Numbered from the stretch's first letter, positions 16,679 through 25,575 are shown. The stretch is 64,000 nt of DNA from Salinivirgaceae bacterium (GCA_017645945.1 JAGCNL010000076.1:168627-232626); one strand, 5' to 3'. Notes: generated from the sequence alone by a model not told the origin. Made by a program: numbers and translations.

Positions 16679-17320
16679 TTAGAATAAGAATGCTATCGTA
16701 AAGCACACACTATTAAGATGTTTCTTACCAGTTGTCAACTCTCCGCCAGTCGTTCTGTTCTTATAAACCTTTTTCACATCACGCAATCCAAAGCTGGCAT
16801 CAACACCCAAACGGAAAAGCCTGGTTTCGTAGGCCACGCAAGGCATAATGCTGTAGTTGTATTCTTTGAGTTTTTTCTTATGGTTCAGCCCGTTATATCG
16901 GTCATCTTCAATTTCATAGTAATCGTTGTCGACGCAACGCGAAATCACCGGACCGACACCAAACATCAGATTCCCAAATCCATTGTTGTTGAAATGGTAC
17001 TGGAAAATGATAGGCAGGTCAACGAACACAAAGTCGTCCTCATCGTAGCCTGGAATCGAGTCATCGTAGGCTTTGTCGCGGTCGACATGGCGGGCAAGAC
17101 CGAACATTAACGAATAGTTATCGCTAAAATAGCGATTCACGCTGTATCCGAATTTTGTTGTCAAACCCTTGTCGGTACCCGTGTACGTGTCGTTATCAAT
17201 AAACCTACCGATTGAATAGTAGATGCTGTGCTCCCACTTCTTTTCCTCCTGAGCGTTGGCATTCACCGCGAAACACAAAAGAATCGCCGCAGCAAAAAAT
17301 TTTTGAAAGTTTTTCTTCAT
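16679..17320 (-). CDS. Outer-membrane beta-barrel protein
   Basis: A 213-residue protein with a clear signal peptide (residues 1-24, cut after ANAQ). The mature part has alternating aromatic strands (YYSIGRFI, YSLMFGLARHV, IIFQYHFNNNGFGNLMFGVG) and ends in FTIAFLF, an outer-membrane barrel C-terminus with terminal Phe. It resembles the small OmpW/PorT-like beta-barrels of Bacteroidetes. No specific substrate can be inferred. Confidence 0.78.
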   Translation of the reverse strand: MKKNFQKFFAAAILLCFAVNANAQEEKKWEHSIYYSIGRFIDNDTYTGTDKGLTTKFGYSVNRYFSDNYSLMFGLARHVDRDKAYDDSIPGYDEDDFVFVDLPIIFQYHFNNNGFGNLMFGVGPVISRCVDNDYYEIEDDRYNGLNHKKKLKEYNYSIMPCVAYETRLFRLGVDASFGLRDVKKVYKNRTTGGELTTGKKHLNSVCFTIAFLF

Positions 17321-17371
17321 AGCTGTAATTTTATTTGATTGTAAAAACGGTCGTAGCCGATATTGATTTGG

Positions 17372-17761
17372 TTATTTTCCACTTGCACAAGCTATTGCCT
17401 CAACCTCAATGAGCGCGTTTTTTGGCAGATTTCCTACCTCAAATGCCGCACGCGCAGGGCAGTCGGCAGTGAAATATTTGGCATAGATGCCGTTCATTGC
17501 CGCAAAATCAGCAATACTCTTGAGCAGCACTGTTGTTTTCACCACATTGCTGTAATCGAGACCGGCAGCTTTCAGAATCGCGCCAATGTTGCGCATCACC
17601 TGCTCGGTCTGAGCCTCAATGCCTTCGGGCATCTGGCCTATGGCTGGCACAATCGGAATCTGCCCCGAAATAAAAACAAAGCCGTTGGCTTCAACGGCTT
17701 GACTGTATGGGCCGATGGCTTGCGGTGCATCGGCTGTTGCGATTATTCGTTTCATATTCAA
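17372..17761 (-). CDS. ridA: RidA family deaminase
   Basis: A 129-residue RidA (YjgF/YER057c/UK114) protein, which hydrolyses reactive enamine/imine intermediates such as 2-aminoacrylate. Family motifs: APQAIGPYSQAV near residue 11, FISGQIPI near 30, and the C-terminal CPARAAFEVGNLPKNALIEVEAIA with the substrate-binding Arg. Its start overlaps the stop of the DUF1987 gene by four bases, so they are co-translated. Confidence 0.93.
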   Translation of the reverse strand: MNMKRIIATADAPQAIGPYSQAVEANGFVFISGQIPIVPAIGQMPEGIEAQTEQVMRNIGAILKAAGLDYSNVVKTTVLLKSIADFAAMNGIYAKYFTADCPARAAFEVGNLPKNALIEVEAIACASGK

Positions 17762-18132
17762 ATCTTTATAATCTCGAATGGAATGCCGACCAACGCTTGG
17801 TAATCCTCTCCTGCCTCAAGAATATCTTCATCCGCCTCATTGTAATACCACTTGATTTTCACCTTGCCTCCCTTTTTATACAGCGGGTCGAACATATTCA
17901 TTATTCGGCAGACGATTTTGGCCGATGCCGAATTGTGGTATTTCAGTTTGAATATAAGATTTGTCTCCGCAGATGGATTTTTAACGTATTCGGTAATCCA
18001 ATCAAATACAGGTTTATAGAACGACAACACATCTTCAGGACGTGACACACCCTCAATCAGCAATTCGCCAGTGTTACCGTCGAAAGCCACTTCCGGAGTT
18101 GTCGTTGCACTTTTAATATATAGCGGTTCCAT
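17758..18132 (-). CDS. SiaC-like regulatory phosphoprotein (DUF1987)
   Basis: A 124-residue DUF1987 protein. In Pseudomonas the family member SiaC is switched by a kinase (SiaB) and a PP2C phosphatase (SiaA) and controls a diguanylate cyclase. The central strand with Ser/Thr (LKYHNSASAKIV, near residues 63-74) is where SiaC is phosphorylated. No SiaB-like kinase is adjacent. A SpoIIE-type phosphatase is encoded at 48389-50686, a possible but unproven partner. It is the first gene of a pair with ridA. Confidence 0.83.
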   Translation of the reverse strand: MEPLYIKSATTTPEVAFDGNTGELLIEGVSRPEDVLSFYKPVFDWITEYVKNPSAETNLIFKLKYHNSASAKIVCRIMNMFDPLYKKGGKVKIKWYYNEADEDILEAGEDYQALVGIPFEIIKI

Positions 18133-18258
18133 AAGAAACTAATTATTGACAAATTTATTTATTTTTTGTTATACAAATCATCTTTTTATGGTGTTTTTAT
18201 TTCAACAATCGAACAAAAACAGACACTCAAAGATATCTCACGCCGCAATAGAATGTAA

Positions 18259-19488
18259 CTATTTGTAAATCAAGAATTCAACACGGCGATTTTTGCGTCG
18301 GGCCTCATCGGTTTGCAAGCGCGTGACGGGTTGTCTTTTGCCACGACCCTCAGTGATGATGCGGTCGTCGTCAATGCCGTGCATGTTCAGATAGTTGGCC
18401 ACCGAGCGGGCCCGCATACGGCTCAAGTCCATATTGTACTCGTCGGAACCCACATCGTCAGTATGACCGATGAGTTTCAGACGAGCATCGAAGAACTGAG
18501 TGAGCAGGTCGGCAATCTCGTTGAGCGATGTAGTGTCCTCGCTCAGAATATCGTAGGAGTTAAAGTCGAAATGGATGGTTTTGTCGAAGCCCACGGTGTC
18601 GCCGTTCACACGGACTCGGTTGGCGCCAATCAGATGCATACGCTTCTCGATTTCCGATTTCAAATATGGCGCCACGGGCTGCAGTTTGCCTTCGCTCTTG
18701 AGTGAATGAGCCTTGATGAACACGCCCGAATCGTAGATGTTATCGCCCACATCGGCAATGGCCATGGTGAGTTTGTAAGTGGCGTACGGACGGATTTTGG
18801 CTTTGGCCTCGAGCACCGTTGTCATGCCATCGAACTGGAAAACACTTGCAAGACTGTTGCCAGGATTATCAATCGAATATCCGCGCCACTGTTTGTTTTC
18901 GATGTAAAATTCAGAGTTGCGATTGGCGTTCACATGGTCAACCGAGATGGGCTCGCCCGTTGTGGGCAGCTTGGCGATGTTGCACAATGTGTCGTAGCCA
19001 GGTCCCTCGATGAAAAATGCGAACACATCGTTCACTCCTTTGTTCACGTATTCGGGATACTCCTCCGAAGCAAAAAAATATTCGAACGACACCTCATCGG
19101 TATTTGCCACAAATTCAATCTCAAGAATGACGGCGTCGGAAGTTTTTGCTCCGGCAATTTCCTCGAGCCGCTTGTCGCCTGGCGTGAACATGGCACATCC
19201 CGAGCTGGGCGAATCGTTCGGATAGGCGGCCCAGGTGACCATTCCCGTCGACATTATTATGCCCGACTGGATTGGCAACTTTTCAGAGGTAGTCACGAAT
19301 GATGCAATTGAGTTCGGATTTGCCTTGAAATGAGTGTTTAAAATGGTTATTCCGAACGAGTTACGAGGCAGAAGTTCTTCAACAAGTTGCCTTGAGTTTT
19401 TCGATTTGAAGAGCATCTGACCCTCGGCGCTAACGGTGGCGACGAGCAATGCTGCCAGAATCGTTATAGCGCGTCTGATGCCCATCAT
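18259..19488 (-). CDS. Choice-of-anchor L domain protein with C-terminal OmpA domain
   Basis: A 409-residue exported protein (signal ending SAEGQ). Residues about 25-270 form a choice-of-anchor L domain with the family signature ASEEYPEYVN and DVFAFFIEGPGY. The C-terminal 110 residues are an OmpA-like peptidoglycan-binding domain: IHFDFNSYDI, GHTDDVGSDEYNMDLS and RMRARSVANYL. Choice-of-anchor L domains usually sit on secreted surface proteins, so joining one to a peptidoglycan anchor is notable. The start ATG overlaps the stop of the pseudouridine synthase gene; ATG 19485 is an equal option. Confidence 0.85.
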   Translation of the reverse strand: MMGIRRAITILAALLVATVSAEGQMLFKSKNSRQLVEELLPRNSFGITILNTHFKANPNSIASFVTTSEKLPIQSGIIMSTGMVTWAAYPNDSPSSGCAMFTPGDKRLEEIAGAKTSDAVILEIEFVANTDEVSFEYFFASEEYPEYVNKGVNDVFAFFIEGPGYDTLCNIAKLPTTGEPISVDHVNANRNSEFYIENKQWRGYSIDNPGNSLASVFQFDGMTTVLEAKAKIRPYATYKLTMAIADVGDNIYDSGVFIKAHSLKSEGKLQPVAPYLKSEIEKRMHLIGANRVRVNGDTVGFDKTIHFDFNSYDILSEDTTSLNEIADLLTQFFDARLKLIGHTDDVGSDEYNMDLSRMRARSVANYLNMHGIDDDRIITEGRGKRQPVTRLQTDEARRKNRRVEFLIYK

Positions 19489-20183
19489 CCCTGCGTTTGA
19501 CGGTTTTCGAAATATTTCCACAGCGTGTCCTCGGGCGTTGGCGCCACAATGTTCACTGGCTGTTTCGATACGGGATGAGTGAAACTGATTCGGCGTGCGT
19601 GAAGACTGATGCTGCCGTCGGGATTTGAGCGGCGGGCACCGTATTTCAGGTCGCCTTTGATGATGCAGCCGATGTTGGCTAACTGCACACGAATTTGGTG
19701 GTGACGACCAGTAAGCAACTTCACTTCAAGAAGGAAGTACTTATCCGACTCATCCAGAAGCTTATATTCGAGTTGAGCCTCCTTTGCGCCTTCGGCAGTG
19801 GGCTCACACACGTACGATTTGTTTTGTTTCTCATTCTTTTGCAGATAGTTAACCAACTTTCCCTGAGGTTCTTGCGGCTTTTTCTCAACAATCGCCCAAT
19901 AGATTTTTTCAAGGTCCGATTTCTCCTTGAAGAGCTTGTTCATCCGCTCAAGTGCCTTCGATGTGCGGGCAAAAATCATCACGCCAGAAACGGGACGGTC
20001 GAGCCTGTGAGTGACACCAACGAACACATTGCCGGGCTTGTGGTATTTCTCCTTCAAATAGAGAGCCACCTTGTCGGCCAACGGAGCATCGCCAGTGTTA
20101 TCGCCCTGTGCCAAATCCGACGAGCGTTTGTTGATGGCAATCAGATGGTTATCTTCATATAGTATCTCAATCGGTTCCATCAC
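19485..20183 (-). CDS. RluA-family pseudouridine synthase
   Basis: A 232-residue pseudouridine synthase without an S4 domain. The catalytic motif HRLDRPVSG has the essential Asp at residue 62, followed by LEKIYWAIVE, LLTGRHHQIRVQL and ISLHARRISFTHP. It modifies uridine in rRNA or tRNA; the target cannot be told. It overlaps the PAP2 gene upstream by 17 bases and the OmpA-type gene downstream by a few bases, forming an apparent three-gene operon. Confidence 0.92.
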   Translation of the reverse strand: MMEPIEILYEDNHLIAINKRSSDLAQGDNTGDAPLADKVALYLKEKYHKPGNVFVGVTHRLDRPVSGVMIFARTSKALERMNKLFKEKSDLEKIYWAIVEKKPQEPQGKLVNYLQKNEKQNKSYVCEPTAEGAKEAQLEYKLLDESDKYFLLEVKLLTGRHHQIRVQLANIGCIIKGDLKYGARRSNPDGSISLHARRISFTHPVSKQPVNIVAPTPEDTLWKYFENRQTQG

Positions 20184-20763
20184 TTTTCCGTTTGTTTCTG
20201 ATTACATCGATGCGAGGAATGAGCTTACCGCAGAGCCAATAAATAAAACAGCCGAAAGCCGCGCCCAGCAAGCCGCCACAGACAATGTCGGCAGGATAAT
20301 GGGCACCGATGTACATTCGCGAATAGCACACCAGAGCGGCCCAAGCCATCAAGCCAATCCATGCTGCTTTATGCTTGAGTATTAGACAGATAAATATCGC
20401 CACACCGAACGTATTGGCCGCGTGCGACGACACAAATCCATACCAACCGCCGCGATAGCCTTTGACAATGTGCAGCACGCCCTCGAGTTCGAGGTTGTGG
20501 GTTGGGCGGTAACGCATCACCACATTTTTGAAGCAATGCACTGATATTGAGTCGGCAAGAGCCACCGTGAGGCCAATGCCGATGAGAGCAATCCACCAAT
20601 TGCGACCTGTTTTACGAATTACCAGCCATAGCAGCACAGCGTAGAGCGGCAACCATGTCAGTTTACCGCTGACAATCCACATGAACTCATCGAAAAACGG
20701 TGAGTTCCAGCCGTTTATCAGCAGAAGCAGTTGCCTGTCAATCGATTCGAGATATTCAAACAT
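20167..20763 (-). CDS. PAP2-family membrane phosphatase
   Basis: A 198-residue integral membrane phosphatase. The three PAP2 motifs are present: KNVVMRYRP, then SSHAANTFG (SGH replaced by SHA), and SRMYIGAHYPADIVCG with the catalytic His. About five membrane segments are visible. Likely substrates are undecaprenyl pyrophosphate or lipid phosphates. It is the first gene of the operon with the pseudouridine synthase. Confidence 0.88.
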   Translation of the reverse strand: MFEYLESIDRQLLLLINGWNSPFFDEFMWIVSGKLTWLPLYAVLLWLVIRKTGRNWWIALIGIGLTVALADSISVHCFKNVVMRYRPTHNLELEGVLHIVKGYRGGWYGFVSSHAANTFGVAIFICLILKHKAAWIGLMAWAALVCYSRMYIGAHYPADIVCGGLLGAAFGCFIYWLCGKLIPRIDVIRNKRKSDGTD

Positions 20764-20887
20764 TAACTTTTATTTTGACTTCGGATGTCAGACTGCGGAA
20801 AACGGCCGAGCCTTGAATCCTGATTATTTCTTTAAACTTATGTCCTCTTCACCAAACTCCAACACTCAATATCTAAAACCAAATATT

Positions 20888-21880
20888 TCAATCATTTATT
20901 GCCTTCCACAGCAAATCTTTCAGTTGTTCAATGCCCGTCCGCGCCACAGACGAAATCATTACGCATGGAACATCTTTCGGGAGTGTCTTTTTGATAGCGG
21001 CAGTGAGTTCGTCGTCGAGCATGTCGCATTTAGTTACAGCCAGCACGCGGCGTTTGTCAAGCAGCTCGGGGTTGTAGAGCCTCAATTCATTCACAAGCGT
21101 TTTGTAGTCGGCGGCAACATCGTCAGAATCAGCCGGCACCATAAACAGCAGCACCGAGTTGCGCTCGATATGGCGCAAGAATCTCAATCCCAAGCCTTTG
21201 CCTTCATGCGCACCTTCAATGATTCCTGGAATGTCGGCCATCACAAACGATCGGTTGTCGCGGTACGAAACAATGCCCAGATTCGGCTCAAGCGTGGTGA
21301 AAGCGTAGTCGGCAATCTTCGGCTTAGCGGCAGAAACCACCGACAACAGAGTCGATTTGCCCGCGTTCGGGAAGCCCACAAGACCAACATCGGCAAGCAC
21401 TTTCAGTTCCAGAACGCGCCAGCCTTCCTCAAACGGCTCGCCTGGCTGCGCATAGCGCGGGGCCTGGTTGGTGGCCGATTTGTAGTGGTTGTTGCCCTGT
21501 CCGCCGCGGCCGCCTTTCATCAGGATTTTCTCTTCGCCGTCAGCGGTAATCTCAAAGAGCGGCTCCATTGTTTCGGCATCCTTCACCACAGTGCCAAGCG
21601 GCACTTCAAGTATCACGTCTTTGCCGTCGGCACCGTGCTTGAGCGCACCCATCCCCGATTCGCCGCTCTCGGCAAACGTATGTTTCTGAAACTGAAGGTG
21701 AAGCAATGTCCACATTTGAGCATTGCCGCGCAAAATAACGTGTCCGCCACGACCGCCATCGCCGCCATCGGGACCGCCCATCGGCTCGTATTTGGCACGG
21801 CGGAAATGCGCCGAACCCGCGCCACCCTTGCCGCTGCGCGCAAAAATCTTTACGTAGTCAACAAAATTCGAATCTGCCAT
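20888..21880 (-). CDS. obgE: Obg family GTPase
   Basis: A 330-residue ObgE/CgtA. The Gly-rich Obg domain covers residues 1-160 ([28 protein letters not shown]). The G domain follows with P-loop GFPNAGKS at 169-176, DIPG, TKCD and ISSVARTG. It lacks the C-terminal OCT extension, as usual in Bacteroidetes. It acts in 50S ribosome maturation and stress response. A long antisense frame covers this gene but is a shadow. Confidence 0.96.
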   Translation of the reverse strand: MADSNFVDYVKIFARSGKGGAGSAHFRRAKYEPMGGPDGGDGGRGGHVILRGNAQMWTLLHLQFQKHTFAESGESGMGALKHGADGKDVILEVPLGTVVKDAETMEPLFEITADGEEKILMKGGRGGQGNNHYKSATNQAPRYAQPGEPFEEGWRVLELKVLADVGLVGFPNAGKSTLLSVVSAAKPKIADYAFTTLEPNLGIVSYRDNRSFVMADIPGIIEGAHEGKGLGLRFLRHIERNSVLLFMVPADSDDVAADYKTLVNELRLYNPELLDKRRVLAVTKCDMLDDELTAAIKKTLPKDVPCVMISSVARTGIEQLKDLLWKAIND

Positions 21881-21968
21881 AACTGTGATTTGTCCGCAAA
21901 GATATTCCGTTGATTTGAAATTTGCGAATTACGGCCGAAAATCATTGCTGATGAGCGCCATCAAAATC

Positions 21969-22018
21969 GAAAAACGGCAGGTAAATCCAAAACAAGGATG
22001 CATACCTACCGTTTTTTA
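21969..22018 (-). terminator. Terminator of the NfeD-QmcA operon
   Basis: On the minus strand AAAACGGTAGGTA pairs with TACCTGCCGTTTT (one G-U type difference) and is followed by T residues. It sits between the QmcA stop at 22062 and the obgE start. Confidence 0.75.
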
Positions 22019-22061
22019 TGTTGTCAATCAAGATGTAATCTACTGACTGACAAATCAATTA

Positions 22062-23063
22062 TTATTTCTTTGCCTTTGTTTCAGTTCCCGCAAAAAGTTC
22101 CTTCAACGAACCAAGCGAACTCAGCACTCCTGTGGCCTCGTACGGCATGAATACTGTCTTGGAATCTTTGCTGCCAGCCAGTTGCTCAAAGGTTGAGATA
22201 TACTTCATTGCGATAAGATACTGAGCCGGGTCGAAATGGGCGCTCTGGTCGATGGCCTCGCTAATCAGGCGGATACTCTTGGCTTCAGCTTCGGCAACTT
22301 TGATTTTTGCTTCGGCCTCAGCTTCAGCACGCAGAATCTGAGCCTGTTTGCGGCCCTGAGCTTGGTTGATTTCGGCATCACGCATACCTTCAGCTTCCAA
22401 GATGGTGGCCTTTTTGTGACCTTCGGCCTCAAGGATGGTGGCACGGCGCTCACGCTCGGCACGCATCTGCTTCTCCATCGTCTGACGGATTTCGACAGGC
22501 GGATTAATATCCTGAAGCTCAACGCGATTCACCTTGACACCCCACTTGTTTGTGGCCTCGTCCAAAATAAGGCGAAGTTTGGTGTTGATGGTGTCACGCG
22601 ATGTGAGCGTCTCGTCGAGTTCAAGTTCGCCAATCACGTTACGCAAGGTTGTCTGCGTCAGCTTTTCGATTGCATCTGGCAGATTTTCAATCTCATAGAC
22701 AGCCTTCACCGGGTCCATAATCTGAAAGTAAAGCAAGGCGTTGATTTCCAGATTCACGTTGTCCTTGGTAATCACATTCTGGCGTGGGAAATCGTAAACT
22801 GTCTCACGGATGTCGATGCGCGGTCTGTCGATAAAACGCACATATTTAGTATCGCCATACTCAGTCACATAACGCCATTTAACGGGACGCGGCTTGTCGA
22901 TAATCGGCCAGATGATGTTGATACCCGACGACAACTGACGGTTGAATTTTCCCAAACGCTCGATGACCATCGTCTCCGACTGTTTGACGACCTTGAATCC
23001 CGCCATCGCGAAAATCAGGACGAACAATGCTATTACAAATAGCAGAACTAAAGTTGCACTCAT
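22062..23063 (-). CDS. qmcA: SPFH/Band 7 membrane protein (QmcA/stomatin-like)
   Basis: A 333-residue protein with one N-terminal membrane segment (residues 4-24), then an SPFH domain (VVKQSETMVIERLGKFNRQL, VDRPRIDIRETVYDFP-type region, NRVELQDINPP), then a long Ala/Glu-rich coiled coil (residues about 205-275) with repeated ILEAEG units. Such proteins form large membrane microdomain scaffolds. The NfeD gene is three bases upstream, the classical partner. Confidence 0.93.
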   Translation of the reverse strand: MSATLVLLFVIALFVLIFAMAGFKVVKQSETMVIERLGKFNRQLSSGINIIWPIIDKPRPVKWRYVTEYGDTKYVRFIDRPRIDIRETVYDFPRQNVITKDNVNLEINALLYFQIMDPVKAVYEIENLPDAIEKLTQTTLRNVIGELELDETLTSRDTINTKLRLILDEATNKWGVKVNRVELQDINPPVEIRQTMEKQMRAERERRATILEAEGHKKATILEAEGMRDAEINQAQGRKQAQILRAEAEAEAKIKVAEAEAKSIRLISEAIDQSAHFDPAQYLIAMKYISTFEQLAGSKDSKTVFMPYEATGVLSSLGSLKELFAGTETKAKK

Positions 23064-23066
23064 TTT

Positions 23067-23531
23067 TTAACTATTTTTTGGTTTAACATATAATATAATA
23101 CTGTCAATTTTGACCACTTCAACGGGTGTTCCTGCTGCAATTTCAGAACCGTCGAGCGTGCGGGCCTGCCACACAACGCCATCGAGACTGATTGAACCTG
23201 AATCGAAGTCAATCACCTCTTTAGCTTTGGCCACGCGGCCAATCATCGCATCATTATTGGTTGGCGCGCCATCCTTGTCGAGCCACTTCAGAACCACAGG
23301 CCTGATGGCGAACATTGTGACTGCCGTGCCGCAAATGCCGATAAACAGCAGCCAGCTTGGCGAATCGATGAAAAACGAAGCCAGACCGGCGCAGAAAAAA
23401 CCGATGCCGACCGAACCGGCCACAAACGACGGCGTGAAAATCTCGATGATGAACATCAGCACGCCAAGGACGAAAAGAAGGGTTGTCAAATTCATAAAAC
23501 TTGAAATCCCAAATGAACTCAATAGCTCCAT
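23067..23531 (-). CDS. NfeD family membrane protein
   Basis: A 154-residue short NfeD. Three or four membrane segments occupy residues 10-85, followed by the soluble OB-fold domain (MIGRVAKAKEVIDF, GSISLDGVVWQARTLDG, IAAGTPVEVV). The short form lacks the ClpP-like protease part. It is transcribed with the SPFH gene three bases downstream and probably acts in the same membrane complex. Confidence 0.9.
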   Translation of the reverse strand: MELLSSFGISSFMNLTTLLFVLGVLMFIIEIFTPSFVAGSVGIGFFCAGLASFFIDSPSWLLFIGICGTAVTMFAIRPVVLKWLDKDGAPTNNDAMIGRVAKAKEVIDFDSGSISLDGVVWQARTLDGSEIAAGTPVEVVKIDSIILYVKPKNS

Positions 23532-23737
23532 AATTAATACTGAATTAGTGTTTTACAAGATTCTTAACAAAATAGAATCGTTGCAACAATGTACAAATAA
23601 TTTGTGATTAAACCACATATTCCGAAAAAATACGCGTTTCCACAATCATCTTATTTCACAAATTAATTTACATTTACAAAAAACGCACAACAAGCGGCAT
23701 TCGGCACTCTCGTCTATCGCAAGTTGTTGCTAATCAG

Positions 23738-23754
23738 TTATTGTTGAACAATAA
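23738..23754. promoter_or_regulatory. Perfect 17-bp palindrome before the ACT gene
   Basis: TTATTGTT-G-AACAATAA, arms of eight bases around one central base, ending 12 bases before the ATG at 23767. The position fits an operator or a translation-blocking hairpin. Confidence 0.5.
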
Positions 23755-23766
23755 AAACATTAGGTT

Positions 23767-24195
23767 ATGATAGTTAAACAACTTTCGGTTTTTCTGGAGA
23801 ACAAGGCCAACAGCCTTTCATCGATGCTTGAGATACTGACAGCACACGGCATCAACATGTCGGCTTTCTGCGTTGCCGACGCATCGGACTACGGCATTGT
23901 CCGCTTCATTGTGGGCCGCCCCGAACTGGCTTATAACATATTGAAAGAGAATAAGTACACTGTTACTTTGACCGATGTTGTCTGCATGGTTGTGCCTCAC
24001 GAGTCGGGCGGTCTGCACAAGGCGCTGAAGATTATCTCGGGCAACGGCATCAACATTGATTATATGTATGCTTTTGCCGATGGCGGAACGGCTAAAGTTG
24101 TGATTCGCAGCGATTCGAACGAGCGCCTTATCGACATTCTCCAGGCCAACAAAATGGAACTTGTGGCGTCGAATCAGGTTTATAACGTTGACTAA
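23767..24195 (+). CDS. Tandem ACT-domain protein
   Basis: A 142-residue protein made of two ACT domains (residues 2-66 and 70-137), each beginning with a strand-helix pattern (KQLSVFLENKANSLSSMLEIL; VVPHESGGLHKALKII). ACT domains bind amino acids. In Bacteroidales this protein often accompanies phenylacetate-CoA ligase, but no ligase gene is present here. It is followed nine bases later by a thioesterase gene, consistent with an acyl-CoA link. A perfect palindrome lies just upstream. Confidence 0.87.
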   Translation: MIVKQLSVFLENKANSLSSMLEILTAHGINMSAFCVADASDYGIVRFIVGRPELAYNILKENKYTVTLTDVVCMVVPHESGGLHKALKIISGNGINIDYMYAFADGGTAKVVIRSDSNERLIDILQANKMELVASNQVYNVD

Positions 24196-24204
24196 CAACG
24201 CGGT

Positions 24205-24615
24205 ATGAGCTCACTTCTTGATGTGTGCCGAAAGTTCTTCGGTACTGACCGCTTTGTGGAAATGTGTGGCATTCAGATTGTTGAGTGCCGTGAAGGCTAT
24301 GCCAAATGTGAGGTTACGATTGCCGACCATCACCTGAACGGAATCAATGCCATCCAGGGCGGTGTGCTGTTCACAATTGCCGATTTTTCGGCGGCTGTGG
24401 CGGCGTTCACTCTTGGACGCGTGGCCGTGTCGATTAACGCCGATATCTCTTTTTTCAGAAACTGCAACAGCGGCACTCTGACAGCGGAAGCCGAAGTTAT
24501 TTCGCAGACCTACAATCTTTGCTCATGCGATGTAAATGTCTGGTGCAACGGCGAAAAACTCGCCAACGTTAAAGTTGGACTGTTCCGCACAAAACAGGAG
24601 ATTCCAAAAGACTGA
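24205..24615 (+). CDS. PaaI-type hotdog thioesterase
   Basis: A 136-residue hotdog-fold protein. The family segment HHLNGINAIQGGVLFTIADFSAAVA (read from residue 44) carries the nucleophile/base Asp, and VSINADISFFRNCNSGTLTAEAEV follows. PaaI-like enzymes hydrolyse aryl- or acyl-CoA thioesters. It is in an operon with the ACT protein. Its TGA directly abuts the stop codon of the MBL gene on the other strand. Confidence 0.88.
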   Translation: MSSLLDVCRKFFGTDRFVEMCGIQIVECREGYAKCEVTIADHHLNGINAIQGGVLFTIADFSAAVAAFTLGRVAVSINADISFFRNCNSGTLTAEAEVISQTYNLCSCDVNVWCNGEKLANVKVGLFRTKQEIPKD

Positions 24616-25380
24616 TTAATCAACAAATATCTTCAGTCCGTCGTAAGACGGCAAAACACTGTCGGGCAACACTTTAAGCAACTCGTCATAGACGGGTATT
24701 TTGTGGCTGATATGTGTCAGATAAGCACGGCGCGGATTCAGTTGTCCGATGATGTCAAGCGCTTCACCAAGACTCATATGTGCAGGGTGAGTTTCCGTCC
24801 TCAAAGCATTGATAACCAAAGTGTCAAGCCCCTGTAATTTGGCCATTTCGGTATCGGGAATTGTCTTGGCATCGGTTATGTAGGCAAAATTCCCGATGCG
24901 GAAGCCCGTTGTTGGCAGCGTTCCGTGCAAAACATTTATCGGCGTCACCTTAATACCCTGAATATCAAATGGCTCACCGCCAATTGGATGAAGTTCAATT
25001 TGCGGTGCGCCAGGATAGTGCGGCTCGCTGAAAGCGTAGGCATATTCGCGGCGGATGGTTTCGGTGACACGCGGCTGGGCATAGAACGGAATGGCGCGGC
25101 GCATTATATAGTTAAAGGTGCGGATGTCGTCAATTCCGGCGGTGTGGTCCTTGTGCTCGTGGGTTATCAGTACGGCGTCAATCTGCGTAAAGCCTTCGCG
25201 CAGAGCCGCTTGCCGCAAATCCGGACCCGGGTCGATGAGCAGGTGACGGCCTTCGGTTTCAATGTAGATTGAACTGCGCAGCCGTTTGTCTTTCGGGTTA
25301 GCCGATTGACATACAGCGCATTTGCAACCAACAATTGGTATGCCGTGCGATGCCCCCGTGCCTAAAAAAGTTACTTTCAT
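24616..25380 (-). CDS. MBL-fold metal-dependent hydrolase (PhnP-like)
   Basis: A 254-residue metallo-beta-lactamase-fold phosphodiesterase-like enzyme. It has GTGASHGIP at residues 7-15, a CKCAVC zinc-binding element near 19-24 as in PhnP, the main metal motif THEHKDH at 73-79, and later ITDAKT and HISH. PhnP relatives hydrolyse cyclic phosphates, but this broad Bacteroidales family has no fixed function. It ends against the thioesterase gene with no spacer. Confidence 0.88.
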   Translation of the reverse strand: MKVTFLGTGASHGIPIVGCKCAVCQSANPKDKRLRSSIYIETEGRHLLIDPGPDLRQAALREGFTQIDAVLITHEHKDHTAGIDDIRTFNYIMRRAIPFYAQPRVTETIRREYAYAFSEPHYPGAPQIELHPIGGEPFDIQGIKVTPINVLHGTLPTTGFRIGNFAYITDAKTIPDTEMAKLQGLDTLVINALRTETHPAHMSLGEALDIIGQLNPRRAYLTHISHKIPVYDELLKVLPDSVLPSYDGLKIFVD

Positions 25381-25425
25381 TTCCGTCAGAAATAGTGCGG
25401 CTAATGTACTTTCAATATCGCAAAC

Positions 25426-25457
25426 ATTGTTTCTTCGCCGAAAACTTTTCTATTTTA
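25426..25457. repeat. 32-bp direct repeat, left copy
   Basis: Exact match to 26930-26961. It begins ATTGTTTCTTCGCCG and ends TTCTATTTTA. The two copies are 1,504 bp apart and enclose the DUF4143 ATPase gene and its upstream repeats. The right copy reads as a promoter core for the next gene. Confidence 0.9.
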
Positions 25458-25485
25458 AACGAAATACGCCGCGGAATCGAATCGC

Positions 25486-25575
25486 AAAAAGCAAAAACAA
25501 AATACCGCAAAAAACCAAAACAAAACACAACAAAAAGCAAAAGTAAAATGCCACAAAAAGCAAAAATTATTTTGC
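25486..25575 (+). repeat. 23-bp A-rich tandem repeats (about 3.9 copies)
   Basis: Units at 25486-25508, 25509-25531, 25532-25554 and a partial one at 25555-25575. Each begins with five or six A, then GC or CC, then four or five A, and the full units end in C. The spacing is close to two helical turns, so proteins bound to each unit would lie on one face of the DNA. It resembles iteron-like binding arrays and lies just upstream of the ATPase promoter. Confidence 0.75.

Noticed and set aside
20681..21913. 410-codon open frame on the plus strand across the 5' side of the PAP2 gene and obgE
   Set aside because: It lies opposite conserved obgE, has the low-complexity Arg/His-rich look of an antisense shadow, and matches no family.
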